From contig NC_087084.1 in NCBI RefSeq assembly GCF_026151205.1, positions 5,821,538-5,885,537 on the forward strand: 64,000 nt of DNA. Reading direction: 5' to 3'. A program made the position numbers and the translations under genes. Positions 31,101 to 42,447 of the stretch are shown piece by piece; within the stretch, counting starts at the first letter, position 1, and each line of letters opens with the position of its first letter. The notes beneath the pieces were generated by a model. The model searched no databases. It saw nothing but the letters and a program-made list of their open reading frames with translations, and was not told the DNA's origin. The stretch is from Bolinopsis microptera (lineage: Eukaryota > Ctenophora > Tentaculata > Lobata > Bolinopsidae).

Positions 31101-32395
31101 ACGTGGGGAGGAAGAGGACTGATGAGGACTTATGAGGGCTGAGACGAGGACTGAGGACAAGGAGGAGGAGGAGGAGGAGGACTGAGGACTGAGGACTGAG
31201 GACTGAGGACTGACTGAGGAGGAGGACTAATGAGAAGGAGGATGAGGAGAAGGAGGACTGAGAGGAGGATTGGTGAAGAGGACCTGATGAGGATCAGGAG
31301 GACCCAGGAGGAGGACCCAGGAGGAGGAGACTGAGAAGGAGGAGGACTGAGCAGAACTGAGGAGAAGGAGGAGAAGTACTGAATAGGAGAGAGGGGGACT
31401 GGGGGAGGAGGAGGACTGAGAAGGAGGAGGATTGAGGAGAACTGTGCGGAGTAGGAGTAGGAGAAGGACTGAGGAGGGGAGGAACTTAGGAGGAAGAGGA
31501 GGACTGAGGAGGAAGAGGAGGAGGATAAAGAGGAGGACTGAGGAGGAGGACTGAAAGGTAGGAGGAGGAGGGAGGAGGAGGAGAACTCAGTAGGGGGAGG
31601 ATGAGATAGGAGGAGGACTGAGGAGGAGGAGGACTAAGAGAAGGATGAGGAGGAGGACTGAGGAGGAGAAGGACTGAGGAGGAGGAGGATGAGAAGGAGG
31701 AGGACTGAGGAGAACTGCGCGGAGTAGGAGTAGGAGGAGGACTGAGGAGGGGAGGACCTTAGGAGGAAGAGGAGGGACTGAGGGAGGAAGAGGAGGAGGA
31801 TGAAAGGAGGACTGAGGAGGAGGACTGAGAGGTAGGAGGAGGAGGAGAAGGAGAAGAACTCAGTAGGAGGAGGATGAGAAGGAGGAGGACTGAGGAGGAG
31901 GAGGACTAAGAAGAAGGATGAGGAGGAAGACTGAGGAGGAGGAGGACTGAGAAGGAGGAGGACTGAGGAGAACTGCGCGGAGTAGGAGTAGGAGGAGGAC
32001 TGAGGAGGGGAGGACTTAGGAGGAAGAGGAGGACTGAGGAGGAAGAGGAGGAGATGAAGAGGAGGACTGAGGAGGAGGACTGAGAGGTAGGAGGAGGAGG
32101 AGAAGGAGGAGAACTCAGTAGGAGGAGGATGAGAAGGAGGAGGACTGAGGAGGAGGAGGACTAAGAAGAAGGATGAGGAGGAAGACTGAGGAGGAGGAGG
32201 AGGAGGACTGAGGAGAATGAGAAGTACTGGATAGGAGGAGGGGGACTGGGGAGGACTGAGGAGGAAGAGGACTGAGGAGGAGGACCAAGGAGAAGGATGA
32301 GGAGGTAGGACCTGAGGAGGAGGAGGACTGAGGAGGAGGATTGAAGAGGAGGACTGAGGAGGAGGACTGCGGAGGACCGAGGAGAATAGCTGAAC
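31100..32395. repeat. GAGGAGGACTGAG minisatellite with a ~260-bp higher-order unit
   Basis: Short GAGGA/GACTGAG words are arranged in a larger repeat marked by AACTG(C/T)GCGGAGTAGGAG at about 31440, 31713 and 31971, spaced about 272 and 258 bp. The 270-codon pyrimidine-strand frame is a by-product of the repeat. Confidence 0.85.
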
Positions 32396-33985
32396 TAGAC
32401 TAACACTGCTTCTTGTGTCAAATTCAATCATGAAGAATTCAATCAATACCTATCTAGGAAGATATATACTCTTCCAGACACTACAGTACATCGTACTTAC
32501 ATTACACACTACTAGTATTGGTACCATTTTGATACCAACTGTACGGGTGTTACATTAATTACAAATTCGTTGCACCAACAACGTGTTACAGGTGTAACAT
32601 TTGAGAAATTGTTACACCCGTAACGCGTTACGAGTGTAACATTTGAGAATTTGTTACACCCGTAACGTGTTACGGGTTCGTTACGGGTTTGTTACGGGCG
32701 TGACGCCCCAGATCTTTATCAGCCTAAAATTTTCCTTATCTACTAAAATAAAGATTCCAAACTTGTTAGAAGTACTACCTGTCCTATAAATAAGCCTTTC
32801 AGAAAGTTTTGTGAAAAAATATTGATCATAAGATGAGTTATAGTGTCTGAAAGGCCTATGTTACGGGTGGAACATTATCTGACACCTCCCGTTTTTGGCC
32901 TTTTTTTAGCAGTATAAACTTAATTTTATATTTCTAAGTTATATTTTAGTTATATATTTTGATGACCTGTTATTCTACGCCCCACTTCTCTACATGATTG
33001 TACAAAAATAAATCAAATCGTTAAAAAAATGATTAAATGACAATAGGTTAAGTGTGTAGAGTAATTTTGGGTCGGTTTTGATGAGAATCACCCGTTACAT
33101 ATATACTGGAAAGATAGAAGGTAGTAGTATCGCATTCTATCAACAGTCATGCCTACCTTCTCTACACGACATACCCAACAAAGAGTGAGTACTGTTCGCT
33201 GTTGCGAAATACTTTGGTAATGATATTGAGTAATTTGTTGTATTCTGAAGTATTATATTATTAATCGATTTAACATTTTATAACCAACCAATACATTGTC
33301 TCAATTTAAAACATCCATGGATCACATCACTAATTATACGCCACAAGCTTCAAGCTTGAATGTTAATTACTTGATGACGTATATGGTGGTCATATCACTT
33401 CTGACCCAAGGTCTGGCAGGTCAGCTCCCTGTAATTACATGATCTTGAGGTGACGTACGACACCTCGCTGCAAATTTTCACATACCAAAAACGTAAGATT
33501 GTTAAGGAGTTGTGCAAGATGACGATACATAGAGGGCCGCAGAATTAGGAGGACTACCAGATCCTCATGGTTGAACCTTAGCGATCCATGATATCACGAC
33601 ATGCCCTATGGGCTACAGTAAACAATGATCATTATACTTTCTGCACCAGCAATACACAATATCCAACACAAAACAGGTATCTATTGTAATTCGTGTTATG
33701 ATGCAAAAAATTACACGTCAGTGTTGAAGGGTTGGGCGGGGTCAATCATGAGGCAAAATGGTGTTCGTGCATAGCCAGGCCTTGAGGGCCAAAAACTTAT
33801 TAGGTGTGTTTTAATTGTTTTATCAACAAACATTTCTGGCCGCAGTTCATAGAGCAATACTGTTTTAGATTATGTTAACAATTTCTTAACCGTTGTATCC
33901 ACAATCTGAATTATCATATCGATACCACCTTTCTTTCATACTCATGAAATCAGTATAACGATCGCAATACAGATATCAAGGAGCT
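32396..33985. other. Intergenic stretch before the ShKT gene
   Basis: From 32540 to 32700 there are repeated and inverted copies of GTTACACCCGTAACG / CGTTACGGGTGTAAC. From 33395 to 33613 there is a truncated relative of the fold-back element's end. The remainder is AT-rich with no gene recognised; the proximal promoter of the ShKT gene presumably lies in the last few hundred bases, but no box stands out. Confidence 0.5.
33395..33613. repeat. Solo, diverged end of the fold-back element
   Basis: This segment aligns with 55480-55705 in the same orientation: GATCTTGAGGTGACGTACGAC, GCAAATTTTCACAT, GGACTACCAGATCCT, and the terminal CCATGATATCACGACA. It ends at the same point as the fold-back TIR, so it is a third, older terminus of that family. 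Confidence 0.75.
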
Positions 33986-34521
33986 ATGATGATGATGATG
34001 AAGATTGTGGCAGTTTTTCTACTCGTGGCTGGATTTAATGGTAAGCAAAATGGTGGTTTATTTTAATCTGATTTAATTTGCGAATACCAAATTTCTATCG
34101 ATTTATTACTAATACATGATATCGATATTACATTGGTATTTTTACACCAAACATACAAAAAATACCCAATTACAATGTAACCCAATTTAGTGTATCGTTT
34201 TGATTGGGAATAGGATTGTTCTGGATGTATTTAATGTGAAACTGGAGTTTATGAGAAATTTAGATAACCCATTGAGCCCCACTATAACAGGTGGGAGATG
34301 CACTTATTTTATCATTAATTAATCTTTAATTAACGCGTATGTACGATTACAACTTTTCAGCTCAATCACAAACAACACCATGTGTTAATAAATATGACAC
34401 TATGCGGGGTTTTGAAACCATGTGTAATATATATTTGACAATGAAGCGAGGAAACTGCCTAGGAAGATGGGAAGAACATCTTAGAGAAAATTGCACTAAA
34501 GATTGCGGTTTCTGCGATTAG
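33986..34521 (+). CDS. Small secreted ShKT-domain protein, two exons
   Basis: Exon 1 is 33986-34040 (five in-frame ATGs, then KIVAVFLLVAGFN) and exon 2 is 34361-34521 (stop). The intron has GTAAGC and TTTTCAG borders, phase 1. The 72-residue product has a signal peptide with likely cleavage near FNA-QSQ, then one ShKT domain. Its six cysteines have spacing C-x13-C-x10-C-x12-C-x3-C-x2-C, ending CTKDCGFC, the standard ShKT finish. In animals ShKT modules occur in secreted protease partners, extracellular proteins and potassium-channel-blocking peptides; the sequence alone does not say which. The dyad Lys-Tyr of ShK toxin is not evident, so a toxin role should not be assumed. It stands alone between repeats. 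Which ATG is used is open. Confidence 0.85.
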
Positions 34522-34559
34522 CTAACTGGGTGCTAAGTGCAGATACCTCTAATGATGAC

Positions 34560-34641
34560 GTGATCACGTGATACTTGCTCTAACTTGCAGTAGCGCGGGA
34601 CCGCAGTACGCGTAGACACATGGCTATGTGATCACGTGATA
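34560..34641. repeat. Short copy of a small dispersed element, between 15-bp direct repeats
   Basis: GTGATCACGTGATAC occurs on both sides (34560-34574 and 34627-34641) of a segment reading TTGCTCTAAC...GCAGTAGCGCG...ACGCGTAGACACATGGCT. The same string, inverted and longer, lies at about 63642-63720, and its AGCCATGT...ACGCGT end also at 18233-18255. Confidence 0.6.
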
Positions 34642-34649
34642 CCTGATGG

Positions 34650-35600
34650 GTGGAGGTTACGAGGACAATTATTCATTGTTATCTTAATCAATGGGCACAA
34701 TAAGTTGATTTCTGTAATCATAGCTTACAATCTTAAAATGTGTTTAAAACGATTCCGTATTACTATACTATTCTTCTAAACTGTAACAATTTTCCTGTAT
34801 TTGATGCTTTTAGCATTTGAATTTAAGTATCTGTCTTATTTGTAAAAATTAAGCATAATGTTATCACAGATACAGCAATCAATCCGCTAGTTGATTATTT
34901 TGATTAACAGTAGATACAAAATGGTCTGCTCTAAAGTAAAGTATAAAAACACATTAGTTTGTCGAAGTCCCACCGAGCTAGTATAGCCTTTTGCATAATA
35001 ATAACAAGCAAACAACAAGCAAACAACAAGCAAACAACAATTTAGTGGTACTGAACAGAGGGATTTTACTAGTTTGTGATTGCTATTGGCAGGCTAGACA
35101 CATCATTGGATAATACGAGTATGCATGATCACTGATACTTGTTAATTTGTTACACGTGCTGCTGCAGACTTCTCACAATCCAGGGACTTTATATCGCAAG
35201 ACATGAGACGGAATTATTAAACTGGAATTAAACTGGAATTAAACTTGAAATTAACAAGGAGAACACTAACGGACTCGTTTTGGCTATACATCAATTCATA
35301 AATAAGTTCATATATAAAACAAAAGCCGAATAAAAGTATGAAAATAAAATCTTAAAATTTAACCGCGTTACAATATCACGAAGTGGAAATAAAATCAAAT
35401 ATAATAATTTAAATGCTAATAGAAATTCTGGATGTGTGCATAAAAGCAAGTCCAATGAGATATGTTAAACTACATAAGTTGATGGGACGATGAAGGAGAT
35501 GAGTAGGGGACGTGAAGCGAGGATTAGGACTTAATCATAGGATTTCGAAGGTTTGAAGAGTCTGTTAGGTGGTGATTGCTAGGACTTCATAGGAGGTGAT
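34650..35600. other. AT-rich intergenic stretch with short tandem repeats
   Basis: It contains three units of CAAGCAAACAA (about 35007-35042) and three units of AAACTGGAATT (about 35218-35245). No gene was recognised. The last 400 bases are the 3' flank of the minus-strand LINE that follows. Confidence 0.5.
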
Positions 35601-35602
35601 AA

Positions 35603-37330
35603 CTAGGACTTCTTTTCAGGAGGATGTCGAAGGTGAAAGGATTCTGTGAGGTACTTTCCAAATTCAGTAGCATGGAATGAGTTCATGATGGCCCCATATT
35701 CTTTGAGCATTATGAGGCTTTTAAGGTTGTCTGAGAGGTTGGACCGGAGGGAGTTGTAGCTGGGGCATTCATTTATAACGTGGTCCTCGGTTTCAAGGAT
35801 AGGTGTTTCAAAGAATGGTAGTTCTTCGAAGAACCGCATGACGTCGGTGTCTGAGGAGCAGCAAAAGCGACATGTTTTCAGTGCTGTGTTGTAGCGATCT
35901 CCAGTGTAGCGACCTTTCTCAATCCTCAGATCGTGACTGCTAGATCGAAGTTTTGCAATGTTAGCTCTTTTGACCCTGCATGGGAGCTGTAAGTACAGTT
36001 CTTCACCAAACTCAGCTTTGACCGCAGTGTAGAATGACATTTTAGGCTGGTTGTGAAGATCCTTCTTCCAGTGGTTGACAAATGTTTCGTGTATGTGTTC
36101 ACGAGCCGCAAGGGTGTGGGGTAGGTGTGGCTTAGCGACAGTGCTCGTCTTGATGATAGTAGACCATGCATCATACCAGGTAAGGTTCAGTTGTTTCTGT
36201 TCCTGAAATGTATGGTGCAAGAGGGTGTTCACGTTACCTACTACCGCTTGTGATGCTCTACAGAAGTAGGCAATACATTGAGGGAGGACGGTTACTGTCC
36301 AGGGGGTTCTACCTGTATCTCCGTAGCAGAAGTTGTTATTTGCCTTTTTGTGGACACCCAATATCCATTTAAGAATTTTCAAGTGAGTAGTTTCAAGAGC
36401 ATCTTTTGCTGCTGCTTTGGGAAGACTCGCTTCTTGATTTTTTGAGAGGATGGCTTTCACGATGTTGGTTGATGGCAGCCAAATAGGGCATCCATATGTG
36501 GCCACTGGCTTGACTAAGCTATCAATGAGTTTTAGCATCGTGCTAGTGGTAAGGGCTCTCGTGTCAATAGTTCGTCTCAGAGAGAAGAATGAGCGAAGAG
36601 CTTTCTTCCTAAGTTCATCGATTGCTTGAAGGAACCGTTCAGGGAGAATTGGATTCCTAGATAGCAGTATTTTCTGACGGGTGCGATGTCCAAGTTGCCT
36701 AGTTTGAAGCCGTAAGCACATTTCAGTATTCGTGAGCTTGTGTTAAAGACCATCACGCTGGTTTTGTTGATATTCACAGACAGCTCCCACTTTTCAGCAT
36801 AGTCATGCAAGCAATTGAGCAGTTTCTGTAAGCTGCCCGCATCCAGCGCTAAGAGTACCAGGTCATCTGCCCATAGGAGGTGACTTACTTTTACACCGTT
36901 TAATAAAGGTACATCCAATTCCTCGATTTGTTCAAGTCTGATCGAGAGCTCGTGGATATAGAGTTTGAAGAGCTCGGGAGACATTGGGTGTCCTTGTTCT
37001 GTGCCGATGGTGACGTCAATGGTTGCGGATAGCTTTTGAATCAGCTTGACTCGGGTTGAAGAGTTCTTGTACATGTGGCTGATGCAATCGAAGAATTTGC
37101 CTGTTATGCCCATATTTCCCAGCTTGAACAGGAGTGCTTCCCTGCATAAGCTATCGAAAGCCTTGCGGTAGTCGACAAAGCAGGCGAAAAGTCGCTTCTT
37201 CTCTTTCTTGGTGTATTTCTCAATAATGGTATTCAAGGTGAGTAAGTGGTCGTTACATTGGGCTCCCCTTCTGAATCCAAGTTGATACGGTCGGTCCGGA
37301 CAGGCTGTTTCTCTAAATTCGATCAGCCGT
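35603..37330 (-). mobile_element. LINE of the 690-6795 clade, 5' truncated
   Basis: This is a minus-strand reverse transcriptase in two overlapping frames (37404-36577 and 36721-35603), joined by one frame change near 36600-36700. Motifs are YQLGFRRGAQCNDHL, CFVDYRKAFDSL, GTEQGHPMSPELF and LLWADDLVLLA, then the thumb and CRFCCSS...EDHVINEC. It lines up with the element at 690-6795 throughout. The 5' part stops exactly at TTAA (37331-37334), where a DNA transposon begins, so the endonuclease and ORF1 are absent. Upstream codons before KRLIEFRE belong to that transposon, not to the LINE. Confidence 0.85.
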
Positions 37331-37334
37331 TTAA

Positions 37335-39385
37335 AGGACCAGTTAACTGAAAAAAAAGTTATCATCATATTTTGACAGATTGTGACAAATAGCAAACTAA
37401 GCAACGAGTCGAAATTCCTAAATCTCTAACTGCTCTCTAACGCGTGTAAATAGCGTTTGTATTATTTTGGCGATGACGTCATAAAGTCCCTCACGCGCGC
37501 AGAAGAGCTCGTGAGACTGTATTTCACAGGTAGAAAATGGACATAATACAATGTTTTTCCCCGAATAACTCGAAAAGTAAGTAATTTAGGGTACATGTTG
37601 CTTCATAAGTTGTATATAAACATGGCCATTCTGCACAATTTGCACACATTCAAAAACCTTTAGGGCCTTCATAGCCCAATTTACCAGATACCCATAGTTT
37701 TGTATGATTTCTGGAACCGAAAATCAGTTTTTCGCCAATAACTGAAAAAGTAAGCACTTTAAGGCATATGTTTGTTCGTAAGTCATATATTAATATGCTA
37801 ATTGCGGTTCTTTTGCACCCTGTCTAAAGACTCTATCACAATCCTATCGAAAATGGGCTCAGCACCACGCCCAAAATGATTTTTGGCGAATTTCTCGAAA
37901 AGTAAGGATTTTAGGCCATGTGTTGCTCAATAACTCCTATATAAACATGCATATGCGGCTTCGTTTAAGCCTATTTTGAAGTCTCTACGACCTTCAGAAG
38001 CAAGGGGTCGGTTACGTTATTGGGTCAATATGGGCGTGGCCCTCCTGGGTTTTCTCCACGGTGAACGGTCAAAAAATGTCTCCAAACGAAAATCGTTTAT
38101 TCATACCTTCGGGAAAGTCTGTGCAAAGTTTCGTGAGTATCTGAACATTTGCGGGTTCATTTCCATAAATGTCCATAAATGTCCATAAATGACTGGACTA
38201 CACAACTTTAGAGTTAACTTTAGAGAAACTCATAAGTCATTTATCTCAAATTTTAAGCTGTTAGTGTCCATGATCAGCCTGTGGCGACAATGTTTTACGT
38301 GAAATGTAAAAATCAGGAGTAATATAAAAAGTGTATTTTTAGATTAAAGTGCTAGCTCATAGTTTTAGAATTGTATAGATTAACGTTGGTCGTTTAGCCA
38401 TCTAACAATCGATCGTGCCGTAATATATGGCCAAAGAATAATAGGGTCTTGGAAATTCTATAGTTGTTCAGTGGGTCGATTGACTGAACACGTTTGCACT
38501 TGGTATTTAAACTTACCAGTAGTTTATTTATGTTATGTACCGATGATAATGCAATTAGGATAACAACTAGGTAAGCCGTAAGTCTAATTCAAAACACACC
38601 GCACACCGTACACTCAGCTCCAATCAGTATTACTATTTGGTAGACCGGGTATTTTGGCGGGAATTCTGTTCCTATGGCACTGTTCTGATAGAAGCTACTT
38701 CTACTAATGGTCCCAGAGGAACGGCCGTAAAGTAGCCAGACTTCTTGTCTCCTATACTGGCTGACACATGCCATGCGGATTAAACTTAGAAATTTCGCTA
38801 TGCTATAAATATAATTGCTCTCGGAATTGAACAAACTCCTACTTATCTAGATCCTTTCTAAATTCGTTAGAGTTTCATGGACTGGGGAAAAATGATCGGT
38901 ACAGTCTCCCTGCTTGTGTAACTGGCAATGAAAACAATCCAAAATTATCACATATGACATAAGTAATTGTAATAGCAGAAACTTTCTAACCGTACATTCA
39001 CCCGCCACTGTTCAAGAACCTATATCACTGTTTAAAATCATGACGTGAGCACTGTACATCCAATCAGCTATTCCTTTAGTTAGGATGATAGCCAAAACTA
39101 TAAGGATTTTGGAGAACTAGGGAAATAGTCATAATTCTAAAATTTGAGTGAGTTACAGGTGTTTTATTGACAACGATAAACATTTGCAACGTATATTACG
39201 CTATGCCAGCGCACACTGAGGGACTTTATGACGTCACGAGGCCACAGCTTATTATTGCAATAACACGCGTTACACGTACGCTAGAGAGTTGGTTCTTTCG
39301 GCGATACGATTCTTTACCGGTTTGTCACAGCTGATTTAAATCTTAGCCAAATTGGAGACTACAAATTTTTCAGTTAACTGGTCCT
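37335..39385. mobile_element. 2051-bp DNA transposon with TTAA duplications
   Basis: The ends are inverted: AGGACCAGTTAACTGAAAA on the left and its complement on the right, each next to TTAA (37331-37334, 39386-39389). Further inverted similarity reaches inward about 170 bp (GACGTCATAAAGTCCCTCA against TGAGGGACTTTATGACGTC). No transposase is present. TTAA targets are used by piggyBac and Kolobok groups. The inside has three diverged tandem units of about 160 bp near 37560, 37735 and 37885. The left flank is a LINE and the right flank the inverted-repeat arm. Confidence 0.8.
37560..38010. repeat. Three diverged ~160-bp tandem units inside the TTAA transposon
   Basis: Each unit has CG(A/C)ATAACT(C)GAAAAAGTAAG-like opening words (GAATAACTCGAAAAGTAAG, CAATAACTGAAAAAGTAAG, GAATTTCTCGAAAAGTAAG), then an ATGTTGCTC(A)TAA and ATATAAACATG block. 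Similarity is around 70-75%. They are non-coding. Confidence 0.6.
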
Positions 39386-42300
39386 TTAACAGACGAGCAC
39401 TTTAATAAGTAAGAGACCAATGCTTATATTTTTTATCTTACACTCACATCACACGCAAATTCACATTCACAAGCATGGGAGCTCACCTGGTCCAACGAGC
39501 TTGGTATTTATAATCACTATACTGCACTCTCATGCGGCTTCTATATTAATATAGAAAGTGATACAGTGTCACATGCAACTATAGGTATAATGTTTGGATC
39601 GGTTTCTCCTAAAGATTTCTCTTTGCAAGGAAAAGTGAGAGATGAGACAACTAACTTAACAGACGAGCACTTTTATAAATAATAGACCAATGCTTATATC
39701 TTTTATCTTACACTCACATCACACTCACTCGACCAGGAAACCACTAAAATGCAACTTAATATTCTCGGTATAATTTTTTCCTTTTCACCCTTTTGAAAAA
39801 AGACAATAGTGAAAGGTTACGAATGGAGGTTTCGGCAGAAAAACGTTGATTTGGAGATCGCGTTAGGCAGGTCTGTATATGATGTCATTTCTTCCGTTAC
39901 CATGCAACGAAAAAGTCGCGCGCGCGAGGATTGCATGCGGAGATGCATGATGTATAAATAGCCTGTGAGCTATGAATGCGTGGCGCGACTGTGTTTTAAT
40001 GTATATGATGCATGTATATACATATCACCGGAGACTCGCTGGCGGCACAAAATATTGCACGCGTGTGCAATATTTCATATGTCCCCGAGGGCACTAGCCC
40101 GAGGAGGACATATTTTCGTATAGCACGGAGGGCCCATCAAGCCCGAGTTTTTTTCCGCCCTCGGGTCGAGGTGATGTGGATTGTATCCACCAGCGTGAGC
40201 TTTTTCTTACAGATATTAGTTTTTACTTTAGTTTCTTCAAGATATCCGTTTTTAATTTAGTTTCACTTGTACTTTCAACATGTTTCTAATGAAATTGAAC
40301 GAACAAATAAAACAGGGGTTACAGTTGATCGAAATTAGAATTTAGAACTTCTCAAGTGTAGTTGTAATGCCACTAATTAGATGATCATTTACTAAGTTTT
40401 ATAAATGTAAATATATCAACAATGTAATATATCCACAAGTGGGCGTTTATCACGAAGCTTCAGTTTCCAACAATCACAGCAAATGAATGCACAAGATTTC
40501 AGAAATTTTACGAGAAAATCATGTTGCTTTTAGTTTAAGATGTAGAACAGGCCAAAATGACTGACTATAGAACGAAAAACCGGCCGCTATCAAACAATGT
40601 TTCAGCTCATTGTTTCATGTACATATAATTTTATTGTAAACGATCAAAATATAGGCCCTCTATCCCTCTCTCCCTCATCTCCTTATCTCCTTCTCCCCTC
40701 TCTCACTCTCTCTTGACCATTGTTAATAATTTGGCCCGGCGCGCTACTTAGTAGCACTTGCCATCGGGCCATTTCGAGAAGAAAGCTGCGCGCGCTACTT
40801 CGAAGAAATTTTGACGAGTAACATCCGTCAAACTCTCTCACTCTGTCCCTATCTTCCTTTCTCCTTCTCCCACTCTCCTTACCTCCCTCTTTCCCTCTAT
40901 CACTCTCTCTCTTTATCTCCCTCTCTCCTCATCTCCCTCTCTCCTCCTCTCCCTCTCTCCTCCTCTCCCTCTCTTTCTCTCCCTCTCTACTTCTCTACCT
41001 CTCTCCCTCCCTGGAACCAGAACAAGCACCGCCAGTCGCCACAGAGCAGCTGCTACTACCACGTGAGTTGTCATTATCTGTTACCAGGGTAATCAGGGCA
41101 CGGTGGGACCTGTGGAAGCGCATTGCACTAGAGATTTTTCGCGCGCTGAGTGTTGCCAGGCAAATATTTGTAGCGCGATGCACTACTGGGTCGCGCCGCG
41201 TATCATATAATTCTTCTTGCAACCACATGCCCGTATGCAGATCGGCGAGATGCGAAGGATTGACATCGTGAATCAAGACAAATACTTCATCATGATTTTC
41301 ATTGACCACCAGCTCTATTTTTACTTGGCATACCATTAGTTCATGTTTCAGTTTTAAAGAGCAGAATATAATTCTCGAAAAACTGATCAATTCAACATCT
41401 GCCAATTCCGCCCACAAAAAGCGGATTGAGACCCTCGAGATCGGCCAAGAAAACTTGACGAAGGCCACGAAGGGAATTGCCAAGTCTGCACTCAACCAAT
41501 CTCATGCCTCAACCCAAGAACTCAAACACGAGCTTCGCCCCATCGTCGATGCAATTGATACCACAAGCGCTTCTAACAGGACGAGAATAGAAGCCCTGGA
41601 GATCAACTTAGAGGACACTATACAAGCTCTAAATACTGCTGAGCAACCTGCAGCGACCAACATAACTGTGGCACCCAACAGTCCTCTCAAAGTGAAAATC
41701 CAATGGCGATAAACCCAGTGCACTCAGTAACAGTTCCAGTAATGCCACAGCACGTCTAGGAGAAAACGAGCCCAAGCAATCAGTGACTTCCTGGGTAAAG
41801 GTGGTCGAACAAAGCAACAACAAACGATCCACAGTGGCAAACAAGCAGAACATGAAAAACCACAACGAAAGGGGCTCCAAAGATGATCGACCTACTAAAG
41901 AAATGAGGCTGAATCAAGGGAGCCTCATCAGTAGTAATATAAAGCCCCCTTTGACCCACCTGAAAATTTCTAGGATTTTCGACACTTGTAAAAATTTAAG
42001 CTTTTAGGGTTTATTCAGCAACCCTTTTTGAGTAGTTTTCCCATTCTAATGTTTTTTAACCTAATCCAAGCTCACAGTAAATATAGAACATTTTAAAAGT
42101 TATCCGAAAAACACAGAGTTGACTCATTACTACTACGCCATTTTCAAGCATAGCGGAGGTTTGTTGAGAAAATACTGGCTGTGTTCGCAGTTTCTCGGAT
42201 TCTGGGTTATCCAGTAGAAACCAGGTCTTCATTTGATCTTTTCCCTTGAGGAAACAAACTTAATTCAATACATTTTTTTTGTTCAGGGAGCAGACTTGCC

Positions 42301-42445
42301 ACATAGGTCCAGGAGTACCGAACGTTTAGGCAGTGTGCTAGGTTATGGAACACACTCAACTAGTATAGGTAGTCTGAGAGTCCGAAAGTCTCCAAAAGGA
42401 GATGTCATCAGAGTGTGATCCACTGCCTGACTAACCTGTGAGTAG
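39386..42445 (-). repeat. Large inverted repeat, right arm, inner segment
   Basis: Inverse counterpart of 24868-27917, about 99% identical. It runs from the TTAA at the transposon border to the LINE 3' end at 42448. It carries the mirrored MITE (about 40715-40835), the pyrimidine-rich tract (40640-40995) and the coiled-coil ORFs. Confidence 0.88.
41302..41712 (+). CDS. Unrecognised coiled-coil ORF, right-arm copy
   Basis: 136 codons (its left-arm twin has 133), almost entirely helical, with heptad-like spacing in IILEKLINSTSANSAHKK and RIETLEIGQENL. The end is low in complexity (PAATNITVAPNSP). A second open frame follows at 41783-42007 (SWVKVVEQSNNKRST, basic) and a third at 42233-42418 (PHRSRSTERLGSV), all on one strand. 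Together they resemble a decayed LINE ORF1 or a worn multi-exon gene. No family is recognised. Confidence 0.35.
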   Translation: MTTSSIFTWHTISSCFSFKEQNIILEKLINSTSANSAHKKRIETLEIGQENLTKATKGIAKSALNQSHASTQELKHELRPIVDAIDTTSASNRTRIEALEINLEDTIQALNTAEQPAATNITVAPNSPLKVKIQWR

Positions 42446-42447
42446 AG

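Noticed and set aside
29986-31135. Several open frames of 60-130 codons
   Set aside because: They lie in homopolymer-inflated sequence that appears unreliable, and composition is that of simple repeats.
31634-32446. 270-codon minus-strand open frame rich in Ser, Pro and Leu
   Set aside because: It is only the translation of the GA-rich minisatellite; no start context or domain.
33986-34521. Calling the ShKT protein a toxin
   Set aside because: ShKT domains are common in non-toxin secreted proteins, and the Lys-Tyr dyad of channel-blocking forms is not evident.
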